A stretch of DNA of 64,000 bases from Microbacterium sufflavum (GTDB taxonomy: Bacteria > Actinomycetota > Actinomycetes > Actinomycetales > Microbacteriaceae). Shown here in pieces: positions 32,601-40,353 of this stretch (the first letter of the stretch is position 1; the number at the start of each line of letters is the position of its first letter). Position numbers and translations under genes: made by a program. Location: assembly GCF_023091155.1 (NCBI RefSeq), contig NZ_JAHWXK010000001.1, forward strand, positions 1,922,001 through 1,986,000, in the 5' to 3' direction. A model generated the notes under the pieces. The model saw nothing but the letters and a program-made list of their open reading frames with translations. It was not told the DNA's origin and did not search any database.

Positions 32601-33985
32601 GAGTCCGATCCGGAGCGGCTGCTCGGCAGCGAGTTGATCTGCGACGCCAGGTACGACGATTGCGACTGCATCTGCGACAGCATCACCTCGAGCCGGGCGT
32701 AGGTGCGCTCGAGGGTGGCCTTGCGCTGCGCGAGGCGCACGTCCCAGCGCTCCATCTGCTCGCCGAGGCTCTTGACCTCGCTCTCCTGCCCGGTGATGCG
32801 GGTGGTGAGCAGTCCGTCGTACTTGTCGGAGAACGACGTCGCGGTCTCCTCGATGCGCGCGGCGACCGCGGAGAAGAGCGCGCCGACCGCATCCGGGTCC
32901 TTCGCGAGCTCCTCGGCGAACTTGTCCTCGTCGAACGTGAGCTTGCCGTACATGTCGGTCGAGATGCCGATGGTGGAGGGCGAGACGCCGTCGACCGGGT
33001 GCTGCACGGCGTCGGCGAGCGCGGTGCGCATGCCGCGGATGGTGCTGTCGCCGGTGAACACGCCGAGGGTCGTCTTGCCGCCCTGACCGGTGGGGACGGT
33101 CGCCTTCGAGCCGTTGTCGATACGGGTGAAGATGTCGGTCACGAGGGCGATGAACTCGCCGGAGGCCTTGGTGCGGGCGGCCGTGTCGACGGCGACGGTC
33201 ACGGTGACCGGGGTGGTGGAGGGGGTGGAGACGGTGACGTCGACGCCCTCGAACAGGTCGGTGAAGGTGTTGCTGGTCGAGGTGAGCACCTGCTCGGCGC
33301 CGGTTCCTGCCCACAGGCGCACCTGCGCGTCGGTGCCGGTGGCGATCACGGCCGCGCCGGTCTCGGTGGCGACGTCGGTCGCGGTTCCGTTCTGCACGGC
33401 GGCGATATCGCCGCGGTACACGCGGAAGCGCCCGGCCTCACCGGAGTCCTCGGCGCGCAGCTGCAGGCGGTGCAGCGGGTTGCCGTCGGCGTCGCGCCCG
33501 GCGGGCACGGCGGTGGCCACGATCCCCGTGTCGGCGTCGTTGATCGCCTGCGCGATGTCCTGGATCGACGCGGAGTCGGCCTGCACCTGCACGCGCTCGC
33601 CCGCGGCGTTCTCCAGGGTGAGCACGGGCGGGTCGACGGGCCAGCCGCGCGAGGCGGCGGTGACGACGGTGTGGGTCTGGGCGACGCGGTCGACGACGAT
33701 GTCGGTGGTGAGCGGGACGGCTCCGGCCCGCAGCGCGACCTTCACGGTGTCGGACGACGACGTGCCGGTGAAGCGGTCGAGACCACCGGGGGCTGCGGCC
33801 TTCTCGGCGGCGGTCGCGAGGTTCTGCACGGCGGTGTTGAGGGTGCGCAGCTGCGTCATGACGGCGTTCTTGTCGTCGATCTTCGCCTTGAGCAGCGTGC
33901 GCGGGATCGCGTGCACGTCCATCAGCGCCTTGATGATGTCGGTGGTCTTCAGGCCGGACACGAGGCCGTCGAGCGAGAGCGACAT
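32597..33985 (-). CDS. fliD: Flagellar filament cap protein FliD
   Basis: Pentameric cap that folds flagellin at the filament tip. The 462-residue protein starts MSLSLDGLVSGLKTTDIIKA and contains the conserved N- and C-terminal coiled coils (the latter with QMERWDVRLAQRKATLERTY and ARLEVMLSQMQSQSSYLASQ). A GGAAGGG ribosome binding site precedes the ATG. It follows a strong hairpin after fliC, so fliD-fliS expression probably depends on read-through from fliC. Confidence 0.93.
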   Translation of the reverse strand: MSLSLDGLVSGLKTTDIIKALMDVHAIPRTLLKAKIDDKNAVMTQLRTLNTAVQNLATAAEKAAAPGGLDRFTGTSSSDTVKVALRAGAVPLTTDIVVDRVAQTHTVVTAASRGWPVDPPVLTLENAAGERVQVQADSASIQDIAQAINDADTGIVATAVPAGRDADGNPLHRLQLRAEDSGEAGRFRVYRGDIAAVQNGTATDVATETGAAVIATGTDAQVRLWAGTGAEQVLTSTSNTFTDLFEGVDVTVSTPSTTPVTVTVAVDTAARTKASGEFIALVTDIFTRIDNGSKATVPTGQGGKTTLGVFTGDSTIRGMRTALADAVQHPVDGVSPSTIGISTDMYGKLTFDEDKFAEELAKDPDAVGALFSAVAARIEETATSFSDKYDGLLTTRITGQESEVKSLGEQMERWDVRLAQRKATLERTYARLEVMLSQMQSQSSYLASQINSLPSSRSGSDS

Positions 33986-34010
33986 GCGCGATCCCTTCCG
34001 TGTGGGGGAG

Positions 34011-34046
34011 GGTCCGGGTGACGGACGGCGCCGTCACCCGGACCCC
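34011..34046 (-). terminator. Strong hairpin between fliC and fliD
   Basis: Perfect 15-base stem GGGTCCGGGTGACGG (34011-34025) / CCGTCACCCGGACCC (34032-34046) with a 6-base loop, located 28 bases beyond the fliC stop on the minus strand. It would stop most transcripts after fliC, giving far more flagellin than cap protein, and could also protect the 3' end of the mRNA. Confidence 0.75.
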
Positions 34047-34073
34047 CGGTGCGATTCAGTGCTGCGGTGCGGA

Positions 34074-34904
34074 TCAGCGCAGCAGCTGGAGCACGCCCTG
34101 GTTGGCCTGGTTGGCCTGCGCGAGCATCGCCGTTCCCGCCTGCGACAGGATGTTCGCCGACGTGAACTTGACCATCTCGGACGCCATGTCGGTGTCGCGG
34201 ATGCGGCTCTCGGCGGCGGCGAGGTTCTCGGCCGACACGTTGAGGCTGTTGATGGTCGACTCGAAGCGGTTCTGCAGCGCACCGTAGCCGGCACGTGCGG
34301 TCGAGACCGCCTGGATCTGCGTGTCGATGCCCGCCAGAGCAGCGCCGTACGATGCCGCGTCCGTCATGCCCGTCGCGAGCGTCTTGATGTCGGCACCGAG
34401 CGTGGCGAAGTTGGTCAGGTTCACCGAGATCTGGTCCTCGGCGGCGACCGCTCCCGCGCCCACCTGGAACGTCAGCGTCGTGCCGCCCGAGAGCAGCTTG
34501 ATGCCGTTGAAGTTGGTGCTCGCCGCGATCCGGGTGAGCTCGTCGCCCAGGGCGGAGATCTCGGTCTGGATGGCGTTGCGCGACTTCGCGTTGTTCGAGT
34601 CGTTCGCGCCCTGGTTGGTCAGGTCGCGAACGCGCTGCAGGATGGAGTGCACTTCGGTCAGGGCGCCTTCTGCGGTCTGGATGACCGAGATGCCGTCCTG
34701 GGCGTTGCGGGCCGCGACGTTCAGGCCGTTGACCTGCGAGCGCAGGCCCTCGGAGATCGCGAGGCCGGCGGCGTCGTCCGCTGCGCGGTTGATGCGGAAA
34801 CCGCTCGAGAGCTTCTCGAGCGACTTCGACACGTCGTTCTGCGTGTTGGACAGGTTGCGGTAGGCGTTGAGCGCCGACACGTTGGTGTTGATCTGCATAC
34901 CCAT
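34074..34904 (-). CDS. fliC: Flagellin
   Basis: Filament subunit of 276 residues. The conserved D0/D1 halves are intact: MGMQINTNVSALNAYRNLS at the N-terminus, then LEKLSSGFRINRAADDAAGL, and at the C-terminus DTDMASEMVKFTSANILSQA and NQANQGVLQLLR. The variable region between is short, so this is a minimal flagellin without large outer domains, like Bacillus Hag. The ATG at 34904 has GGAGGA eight bases upstream, and a sigma-28-like promoter 58 bases upstream. It is the only flagellin gene in the window. Confidence 0.96.
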   Translation of the reverse strand: MGMQINTNVSALNAYRNLSNTQNDVSKSLEKLSSGFRINRAADDAAGLAISEGLRSQVNGLNVAARNAQDGISVIQTAEGALTEVHSILQRVRDLTNQGANDSNNAKSRNAIQTEISALGDELTRIAASTNFNGIKLLSGGTTLTFQVGAGAVAAEDQISVNLTNFATLGADIKTLATGMTDAASYGAALAGIDTQIQAVSTARAGYGALQNRFESTINSLNVSAENLAAAESRIRDTDMASEMVKFTSANILSQAGTAMLAQANQANQGVLQLLR

Positions 34905-34911
34905 GAGGGTT

Positions 34912-34953
34912 TCCTCCGTGATGTGTTGTACGGGGGACCGTCCGTGGTCTCCC
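34912..34953 (-). promoter_or_regulatory. fliC leader: CsrA-type sites
   Basis: In the predicted 50-base leader, ACGGA occurs twice. The first (34941-34945) lies in the 6-base loop ACGGAC of a hairpin with arms GGG-A-GACC and GGTC-CCC (34933-34953). The second (34915-34919) overlaps the Shine-Dalgarno GGAGGA (34912-34917). ANGGA in a hairpin loop plus one on the SD is the arrangement bound by a CsrA dimer in the Bacillus hag leader. Confidence 0.6.
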
Positions 34954-34961
34954 GCTCACAC

Positions 34962-34988
34962 CTATCGGCGGAGGAGGCGCGCGCGTTA
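34962..34988 (-). promoter_or_regulatory. Sigma-28-like promoter of fliC
   Basis: Minus strand TAACGCGC (34981-34988), 11 bases, GCCGATAG (34962-34969), the closest match to the E. coli FliA -10 box (GCCGATAA) among the minus-strand copies. The transcription start is expected near 34955. Confidence 0.75.
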
Positions 34989-35002
34989 GGGATGCGGCGT
35001 GG

Positions 35003-35806
35003 TCAGGCGGGGGCCGCGGTGCGGAACACATCGCCGATGCGGGCGCCGGCGGCCTCGGCGATCCGGCCGAAGTAGGCGTCGCGGGCGGCGGGGGAGATGC
35101 GGGTGGAGGCGACGGGTTCCACCGTGCCCTCGGCGAAGTAGCGGTCGAGCGCGTCGCGCAGCAGCCGCACGGCCTCCGATCGCTGCTGCGAGACGGCGGA
35201 GTGGGTCACCCCCAGCTCTTCGGCGATCTCCTTCACGGGCCGTTCCTCGATGTACACGGCCAGCACGATGCGGCGCATGCGCTCGGGAAGGGCGGCGATC
35301 GCGTGCTCCAGCACCTCGCGGCGCTCCCCGACCAGGGCGGACTCCTCCGGCAGGGGCACGTCGGCGACGAGGTCGCGGGCGGCCGGGTCGTCGATGGTGG
35401 AGACGGTGCGCGCGGCGTCGGCGAGTGCTTCCGACACGGCCTCCCTGGGCGAGCCCATGGCCGTCGCGACCTCGGTCACGGTGGCCGTGCGGCCGAGGGC
35501 GGCAGTGAGGGTGTCGCGCACGGCGACGGTCTCCTTGATGCGCTTGCGGATGCCGCGGGACGCCCAGTCCATGGAGCGCATCTCGTCGGCGAACGCACCG
35601 AGGATGCGGCGCCGGGCGTAGGCGCCGAAGGGGACGCCGAGCGCGGGGTCGTAGGCGTCGGCGGCGGTCACGAGGGCGAGCGCGCCGACGGCGGCGAGCT
35701 CTTCGCGGGGGATGTGGGTTGCCCGAGCATGGGTGTCCGCAGCGAGATAGCCGACCAGGGGAAGGTTGGCCTCGACGAGGCGGTTGCGCTCAGCGCGCGA
35801 CGACAT
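35003..35806 (-). CDS. fliA: Flagellar sigma factor, FliA/WhiG family
   Basis: RNA polymerase sigma factor of 267 residues. Region 2 reads RNRLVEANLPLVGYLAAD, GALALVTAADAYDPALGVPFGAYA (split here), with RRRILGAFADEMRSMDWASR, the strongly conserved FliA piece DxxRxxDWxxR. Region 4 is ALPERMRRIVLAVYIEERP...LGVTHSAVSQQRSEAVRLLR. Start: ATG at 35806 with GAGAGGTGG upstream; an in-frame ATG at 35848 is possible. It is flanked by sigma-28-like promoters of fliC and flgN and probably recognises all five. No FlgM anti-sigma gene is recognisable nearby. Confidence 0.9.
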   Translation of the reverse strand: MSSRAERNRLVEANLPLVGYLAADTHARATHIPREELAAVGALALVTAADAYDPALGVPFGAYARRRILGAFADEMRSMDWASRGIRKRIKETVAVRDTLTAALGRTATVTEVATAMGSPREAVSEALADAARTVSTIDDPAARDLVADVPLPEESALVGERREVLEHAIAALPERMRRIVLAVYIEERPVKEIAEELGVTHSAVSQQRSEAVRLLRDALDRYFAEGTVEPVASTRISPAARDAYFGRIAEAAGARIGDVFRTAAPA

Positions 35807-35860
35807 GGGGGATGATCCACCTCTCTGGATGCACTCCGGAAGCTCCATGGCGAGGGGTAG

Positions 35861-35893
35861 ATGCGCATATCACATAATTCGCGATATGTACAT
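35861..35893. promoter_or_regulatory. AT-rich control patch upstream of fliA
   Basis: A locally A+T-rich stretch in a 70% GC genome. It holds the inverted repeat CATATC (35866-35871) / GATATG (35883-35888) and the palindrome ATGTACAT (35886-35893). It lies in the divergent fliA/flgN gap and probably contains the fliA promoter and a regulator site. Confidence 0.4.
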
Positions 35894-35924
35894 GGGGAGA
35901 ACTAACCACCGCCGTTCCACATAG

Positions 35925-35951
35925 TAACCTTATGGGCGCGGCGGCCGATAG
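35925..35951 (+). promoter_or_regulatory. Sigma-28-like promoter of flgN-flgKL-fliW
   Basis: TAACCTTA (35925-35932), 11 bases, GCCGATAG (35944-35951) on the plus strand. The -35 side differs from the CTAACGC version of the other four, but the spacing and -10 box agree. A leader of about 70 bases precedes flgN. Confidence 0.65.
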
Positions 35952-36026
35952 GGATTAATGAACCGTTAACAGGCGGGTCGATCGCACCGGCGTTGGGGCG
36001 GGGGATCGCTGGGGAACAAGGGGATC

Positions 36027-36509
36027 ATGGGAGCCAACGAACTATCGATGCAGCTCTGGCGCGAGCGCGAGCTGCTCGAGATGCTGCTTTTCAAGCTCGA
36101 CGAGCAGCAACTGCTGCTCGCGGCCGGCCGATCGCACTGGATACAGTTTGCGGCACGCGAGATCGATCAGGTACTCGATCGTCTGCGCAGCGCAGGACTG
36201 GCCAGGGCCGTCGAGGTCGCCGGAGTCGCGCAGGAGTGGGGTGCCTCGGACGAGGCGACCATCACGGAGCTCATCGAGCACGCGCCGGAGGGGGCGTGGG
36301 CCGACGTGCTCACCGACCACCTGCGCGCGCTCGTGCGGCTGACGGCGGAGGTCGAGCAGATGCGCGACTCCACCGCCGAGCAGCTCAGCGGCGTGCTCCG
36401 CGCGACACAGGAGACCATCGCCGCGCTCGGCGTCGAGAGCGGCGAGTACACCACCCGTGGAGACCGCGCCCGCGAGGACTCCGCCCGCATCATCGACACA
36501 GAGATGTGA
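36027..36509 (+). CDS. flgN: FlgN-like flagellar chaperone
   Basis: A 160-residue, mostly helical protein (MGANELSMQLWRERELLEML...FKLDEQQLLLAAGR). The pattern L..LL.KL..Q.LLL..G is typical of FlgN, the export chaperone of the hook-filament junction proteins FlgK and FlgL, and those two genes follow directly. Sequence similarity in this family is weak, so position is half of the evidence. flgK begins 13 bases after the stop. Confidence 0.8.
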   Translation: MGANELSMQLWRERELLEMLLFKLDEQQLLLAAGRSHWIQFAAREIDQVLDRLRSAGLARAVEVAGVAQEWGASDEATITELIEHAPEGAWADVLTDHLRALVRLTAEVEQMRDSTAEQLSGVLRATQETIAALGVESGEYTTRGDRAREDSARIIDTEM

Positions 36510-36522
36510 CCGAGAGGGGACC

Positions 36523-37932
36523 ATGTCGACCTTCAGTGGACTGAACACCGCCGCGAGCGGACTCGCCGCGGCACGCCGCGGCATGGACGTCGTCGGACAG
36601 AACATCGCCAACCAGAAGACCGAGGGGTACACGCGGCAGCGGGTCGAGACCTCGTCGATCGCCGCCGTCGCCCAGACGGGCCGCTTCAGCATGGGGGCGC
36701 TCCCCGGCCACGGCGTGTCGATCGACGGCGTCGCCCGGCTCGGTGACGCCCTGCTCGACGCGCGGGTGCGCGACACCCTCGGCACCTCGGGCTACTGGTC
36801 GGCGCGCGCCCTCGCCGCGACCACGGCCGAGGCTGCTCTGGGCGAGCCGACCGACAAGGGCCTCGCCAACCGCCTCACCTCCTTCTGGGCGGGGTGGCAG
36901 GAGCTCGCGAACACGCCCGACTCCGGCGCCGCCGCGGCGAGCGTCCTGGAGTCCGCGAAGGAGCTCGCCGCGCACGTGGCCGGCGGCTACCGCACGGTGG
37001 CAGCGCAGTGGACGGCCGCACGCGAGTCGGCGGGTCGCGCGGTCGATCAGGTGAATGCGGCCGCCGAGCAGATCGCCGTGCTCAACACCGAGATCCGCGA
37101 CGCGCTCGCCGCCGGGCGTTCGGCGAACGAGCTGATGGATCGCCGGACCGTGCTCGCGGAGGATGTCGCCCGCCTCACGGGCGGCACCGGGACCCTGGAG
37201 AGCGACGGCACGCTCACGCTGCGCCTCGGCGGCAACGCCCTGGTCTCCGGCGGCGACGCCCGGCGTCTCGCCCTCACCGGGCCGACCGCGATCGAGGCGG
37301 GGCAGCGCGTCGGAGTGATCTGGGAGTCGGCACCCGACCTTCCGGTCTCGGTCGACGGCGGCGAGCTGGGCGGCACGCTGTCGGTGCTGGCGCCGGCCGC
37401 CGACGGGGGCATGCTCGCGCAGCTCGCCTCGACCTACGACCGTGTGGCGACCGCGCTGGCCGAGTCGCTCAACGCGCAGCATCGGGCCGGTGTCACGGCC
37501 TCCGGTCAGCCGGGCGGCGACTTCTTCACCCTCCCGGCAACGGGTTCCGCGGCCCTCGGGCTGCGCGTGGCCGTGACGAGCGCCGACCAGCTGGCCCTGG
37601 CGGCTCCGGGCGCGGGGGCGAAGGATGCGAGCAACGCCGATCTCATCTCGCAGATCGGACGGCGCGCCACCTCGCCCGATGCGCTGTGGACCGACCAGGT
37701 CACCCGCTTCGGCGTCTCGACCGCGGCCGACGTGCAGCGCGCGAAGGTGTCGGAGTCGGCGGCGGCGGGGGCCATCGGCGCCCAGCAGTCCGTCGCGGCC
37801 GTCGACGGCGACGAGGAGACGATCAGCCTCCTCACCTACCAGACCGCGTATCAGGCGGCCGCCCGCGTGCTCACCGCCGTGGACGAGGCCCTCGACGTCC
37901 TGATCAACCGCACGGGCGTCGTCGGACGCTGA
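36523..37932 (+). CDS. flgK: Hook-filament junction protein FlgK
   Basis: First junction protein (HAP1). The 469-residue protein starts MSTFSGLNTAASGLAAARRG with the axial motif (MDVVGQNIANQKTEGYTRQR) and ends with EETISLLTYQTAYQAAARVLT and AVDEALDVLINRTG, the FlgK C-terminus. The central part is of normal length. The ATG at 36523 has GAGAGGGG upstream. Confidence 0.94.
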   Translation: MSTFSGLNTAASGLAAARRGMDVVGQNIANQKTEGYTRQRVETSSIAAVAQTGRFSMGALPGHGVSIDGVARLGDALLDARVRDTLGTSGYWSARALAATTAEAALGEPTDKGLANRLTSFWAGWQELANTPDSGAAAASVLESAKELAAHVAGGYRTVAAQWTAARESAGRAVDQVNAAAEQIAVLNTEIRDALAAGRSANELMDRRTVLAEDVARLTGGTGTLESDGTLTLRLGGNALVSGGDARRLALTGPTAIEAGQRVGVIWESAPDLPVSVDGGELGGTLSVLAPAADGGMLAQLASTYDRVATALAESLNAQHRAGVTASGQPGGDFFTLPATGSAALGLRVAVTSADQLALAAPGAGAKDASNADLISQIGRRATSPDALWTDQVTRFGVSTAADVQRAKVSESAAAGAIGAQQSVAAVDGDEETISLLTYQTAYQAAARVLTAVDEALDVLINRTGVVGR

Positions 37933-37945
37933 TCGGAGGAGCACC

Positions 37946-38827
37946 GTGATCTCTCGCGTGACGCAGTCCACCATGACCCAGACGGCCATGCGCCAGTTGC
38001 AGGCCAACCTGTCCGAGCTCGCGCGGCTGCAGGACCAGGCGACCTCGCAGAAGGCGTTCGCGGCGCCGTCGGACGACCCGACCGCCGCGGCCGCGACCCT
38101 GGCGCTGCACGCCGAGCAGCGCCGCACCGAGCAGTACGCCCGCAACATCGACGACGGGCTGGCGTGGGTGACCGCGGCCGACAGCGCCATCACCGCCAGC
38201 ACCTCGCTGCTGTCCCGCGTGCGCGACCTCACGGCGCAGGGCGCCAACGACGGCGCGCTCGACGCGACCGCCAAAGAGGCCCTGGCGGTGGAGCTGGAGG
38301 GCATCAGGGGCGAGCTGCTCGCGCAGGCGAACACCCGTCTGCTCGGCCGCTCCGTGTTCGCCGGCACGTCGGACACCGCGGCCTTCGCGGCCGACTACTC
38401 GTACAGCGGCGTCGCGGGCTCCGAGGTCACGCGCCGCGTGTCCGACGCCGCCTCGGTCCGCGTCGACACCGACGGCGCGGCCGTGTTCGGCACGGGGGAC
38501 GACTCCGTGTTCGCGCTGGTCGACCGCATCGTGGCGGATCTCCGCTCCGGCACCAACGTCGGGCCGCGGCTCGGCGAGATCGACGACCGCCGCACCGCGA
38601 TGCTCGGGGTGCAGGGCTCGGTCGGCACCCGTCAGTCCCAGATCGAACGCGCCAAGGAGGCGGCCGTGCAGAATTCCGTGTCCCTCGAGTCCCGCCGCGC
38701 GGCGGTCGAGGACGTCGACTCCGTGGAGGTCCTCATCCGCCTCCAAGCCCAGGAGCTCGTCTACCGGTCGGCGCTCGCGGTGAACGCCCGCGTGCTGCAG
38801 CCCTCGCTGATGGACTTCCTGCGATGA
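37946..38827 (+). CDS. flgL: Hook-filament junction protein FlgL
   Basis: Second junction protein (HAP3). The 293-residue protein begins MISRVTQSTMTQTAMRQLQA and has flagellin-like ends (SDDPTAAAATLALHAEQRRT and ESRRAAVEDVDSVEVLIRLQ). The GTG at 37946 has GGAGGA five bases upstream. Its stop overlaps fliW by four bases. Confidence 0.93.
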   Translation: MISRVTQSTMTQTAMRQLQANLSELARLQDQATSQKAFAAPSDDPTAAAATLALHAEQRRTEQYARNIDDGLAWVTAADSAITASTSLLSRVRDLTAQGANDGALDATAKEALAVELEGIRGELLAQANTRLLGRSVFAGTSDTAAFAADYSYSGVAGSEVTRRVSDAASVRVDTDGAAVFGTGDDSVFALVDRIVADLRSGTNVGPRLGEIDDRRTAMLGVQGSVGTRQSQIERAKEAAVQNSVSLESRRAAVEDVDSVEVLIRLQAQELVYRSALAVNARVLQPSLMDFLR

Positions 38828-39195
38828 CCGCGGCGCTCACCTTCACCGCCCCGCCTCCCGGGCTCGCCCCGCACGTCGACTTCTCGCTCGCGCCGATCGA
38901 CGGCGCCGACGGGCTGTTCGCGCTGCGCGCCGTGGCCGACGAGGCGCTGCGGCTGTACCTGGTCGACCCGAGCACCGTGCTCGGGGAGTATGCGCCGACG
39001 CTGAGCGACGCCCAGGTGGACGACCTGGCACTGCGCTCGCCCGACGATGCCCTGGTGCTCGTGGTCGCGCACCCCTCGGCGGATGGCGTGAGCGTGAACC
39101 TCCTGGCGCCCGTGGTCGTGAACCGGACGACGGGCGCGGCCGCCCAGGTCATCCTGGAGGATCAGGACTACCCGGTCAGGGCGCCCCTGGGCTGA
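38824..39195 (+). CDS. fliW: Flagellar assembly factor FliW
   Basis: A 123-residue FliW protein: MTAALTFTAPPPGLAPHVDF start, then the conserved segment VVAHPSADGVSVNLLAPVVV followed by NRTTGAAAQVILEDQDYPVR. FliW binds either newly made flagellin or CsrA; when flagellin is exported, free FliW sequesters CsrA and relieves repression of flagellin translation. Here it is the last gene of flgN-flgK-flgL-fliW while csrA closes the other end of the locus, about 29 kb away. A hairpin terminator follows. Confidence 0.93.
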   Translation: MTAALTFTAPPPGLAPHVDFSLAPIDGADGLFALRAVADEALRLYLVDPSTVLGEYAPTLSDAQVDDLALRSPDDALVLVVAHPSADGVSVNLLAPVVVNRTTGAAAQVILEDQDYPVRAPLG

Positions 39196-39200
39196 GCGGG

Positions 39201-39231
39201 CGGGCCCTCCTGCACGGCGCCGGAGGGCCCG
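39201..39231 (+). terminator. Terminator after fliW
   Basis: CGGGCCCTCC (39201-39210) / GGAGGGCCCG (39222-39231), a perfect 10-base stem that closes the flagellar locus eight bases before the tsaB -10 box. Confidence 0.65.
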
Positions 39232-39238
39232 TGACGAC

Positions 39239-39244
39239 TACCCT
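39239..39244 (+). promoter_or_regulatory. -10 box for tsaB-rimI-tsaD
   Basis: TACCCT lies six bases before the tsaB GTG at 39251. A GGAGGGG overlaps the gap, so a ribosome binding site is also present if an upstream transcript reads through. The promoter gives the detached t6A genes their own expression. Confidence 0.5.
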
Positions 39245-39250
39245 GGAGGG

Positions 39251-39868
39251 GTGATCCTCGCCGTCGACACGTCCCTTGGCACCGCCGTCGCTCTCATCGA
39301 CCCCGACGGGACGCCGCGGGCCGAGGCGGGCACCGCCGATCCGCTCGGTCATGCGGAGGTGATCGGCGATCTGCTCGCCGGGGTGCTCCGCGACGGAGGC
39401 TCCGACGGCATCACCCACGTCGTGTCCGGCATGGGTCCTGGACCGTTCACCGGGCTGCGCATCGGGATCGCCGCCGCCCGCGCGTTCGCCCTCGGCCGCG
39501 GCCTGCCCGTGCTGCCGGTCCCGAGCCACACCGCGGCGGCGCTCACGGCCCTGCCGACGCAGTCCGGCCCGTTCGCGATCGTCACCGACGCACGCCGCCG
39601 CGAGGTCGCGGTCACGGTGTTCGACGGGCTCGACGACGACGGACTGCCGGTGGTCGTGGCCGACACGGTGCTGGTGCGGGCCGTCGATGCGGACACCCAC
39701 CTCGACGGCATCCCGCGCGTCGACACGACCGTGCTCTCCGCGGTCGACCTGGCCAGGGCGGGCGCGCGGGCGCTGGCCGCGGGCCGCACGCTCGCCGACG
39801 CCGAGCCGCTGTACCTCCGTCACCCCGACGTGACGCTGCCCGGAGCGCCGAAGAAGGTGGGTTCGTGA
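39251..39868 (+). CDS. tsaB: tRNA t6A synthesis protein TsaB
   Basis: ASKHA-fold scaffold protein of the TsaBDE complex. The 205-residue protein starts [17 protein letters not shown] and contains [20 protein letters not shown] (near residues 58-77), the family signature. The GTG gives the leaderless spacing. Its stop overlaps rimI by four bases. Partner tsaE is at 5535-6029. Confidence 0.95.
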   Translation: MILAVDTSLGTAVALIDPDGTPRAEAGTADPLGHAEVIGDLLAGVLRDGGSDGITHVVSGMGPGPFTGLRIGIAAARAFALGRGLPVLPVPSHTAAALTALPTQSGPFAIVTDARRREVAVTVFDGLDDDGLPVVVADTVLVRAVDADTHLDGIPRVDTTVLSAVDLARAGARALAAGRTLADAEPLYLRHPDVTLPGAPKKVGS

Positions 39869-40353
39869 CGCTGCGGGAGGCGGTGCCGGGCGACCTCGAC
39901 GCGATCATGGCGATCGAGGAGCGGTCGTTTCCCACCGACGCCTGGAGCCGCGAGACCATGGCGAGCGAGCTGTCGAGTCCGCACGGCCGCTATCTGGTCG
40001 ACGAGGTCGACGGCGAGATCGTGGGGTACGGCGGGGTCAGGGCTCTGCAGGGCGGCGCCGACGCCGACATCCAGACCATCGCCCTGCTCGCGGAGCACCG
40101 GGGTCGGGGCCGGGGGCGTGCGCTGCTGCACGCTCTGCTCCGGGCGGCGGCCGCCCGGGGAGCCAGGGAGATGTTCCTCGAGGTGCGGGCCGACAACCCG
40201 CCGGCGGAGGGGCTGTACCGGGCCGAGGGCTTCGAGGAGATCGGCAGACGCCCCCGCTACTATCAGCCCGACGACGTCGACGCGATCGTGATGCGTCTGG
40301 ACCTGCGCCGCCACCCCGCGGTCGCCGATACGCCGGAGGAGGCGAACGCATGA
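39865..40353 (+). CDS. rimI: Ribosomal protein S18 alanine N-acetyltransferase
   Basis: GNAT acetyltransferase of 162 residues. The acetyl-CoA loop is [17 protein letters not shown] (Q/RxxGxG/A pattern, near residues 73-89) and the C-terminal [20 protein letters not shown] completes the fold. Being between tsaB and tsaD, it is the usual RimI of this operon. The GTG overlaps tsaB by four bases. Confidence 0.92.
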   Translation: MTLREAVPGDLDAIMAIEERSFPTDAWSRETMASELSSPHGRYLVDEVDGEIVGYGGVRALQGGADADIQTIALLAEHRGRGRGRALLHALLRAAAARGAREMFLEVRADNPPAEGLYRAEGFEEIGRRPRYYQPDDVDAIVMRLDLRRHPAVADTPEEANA

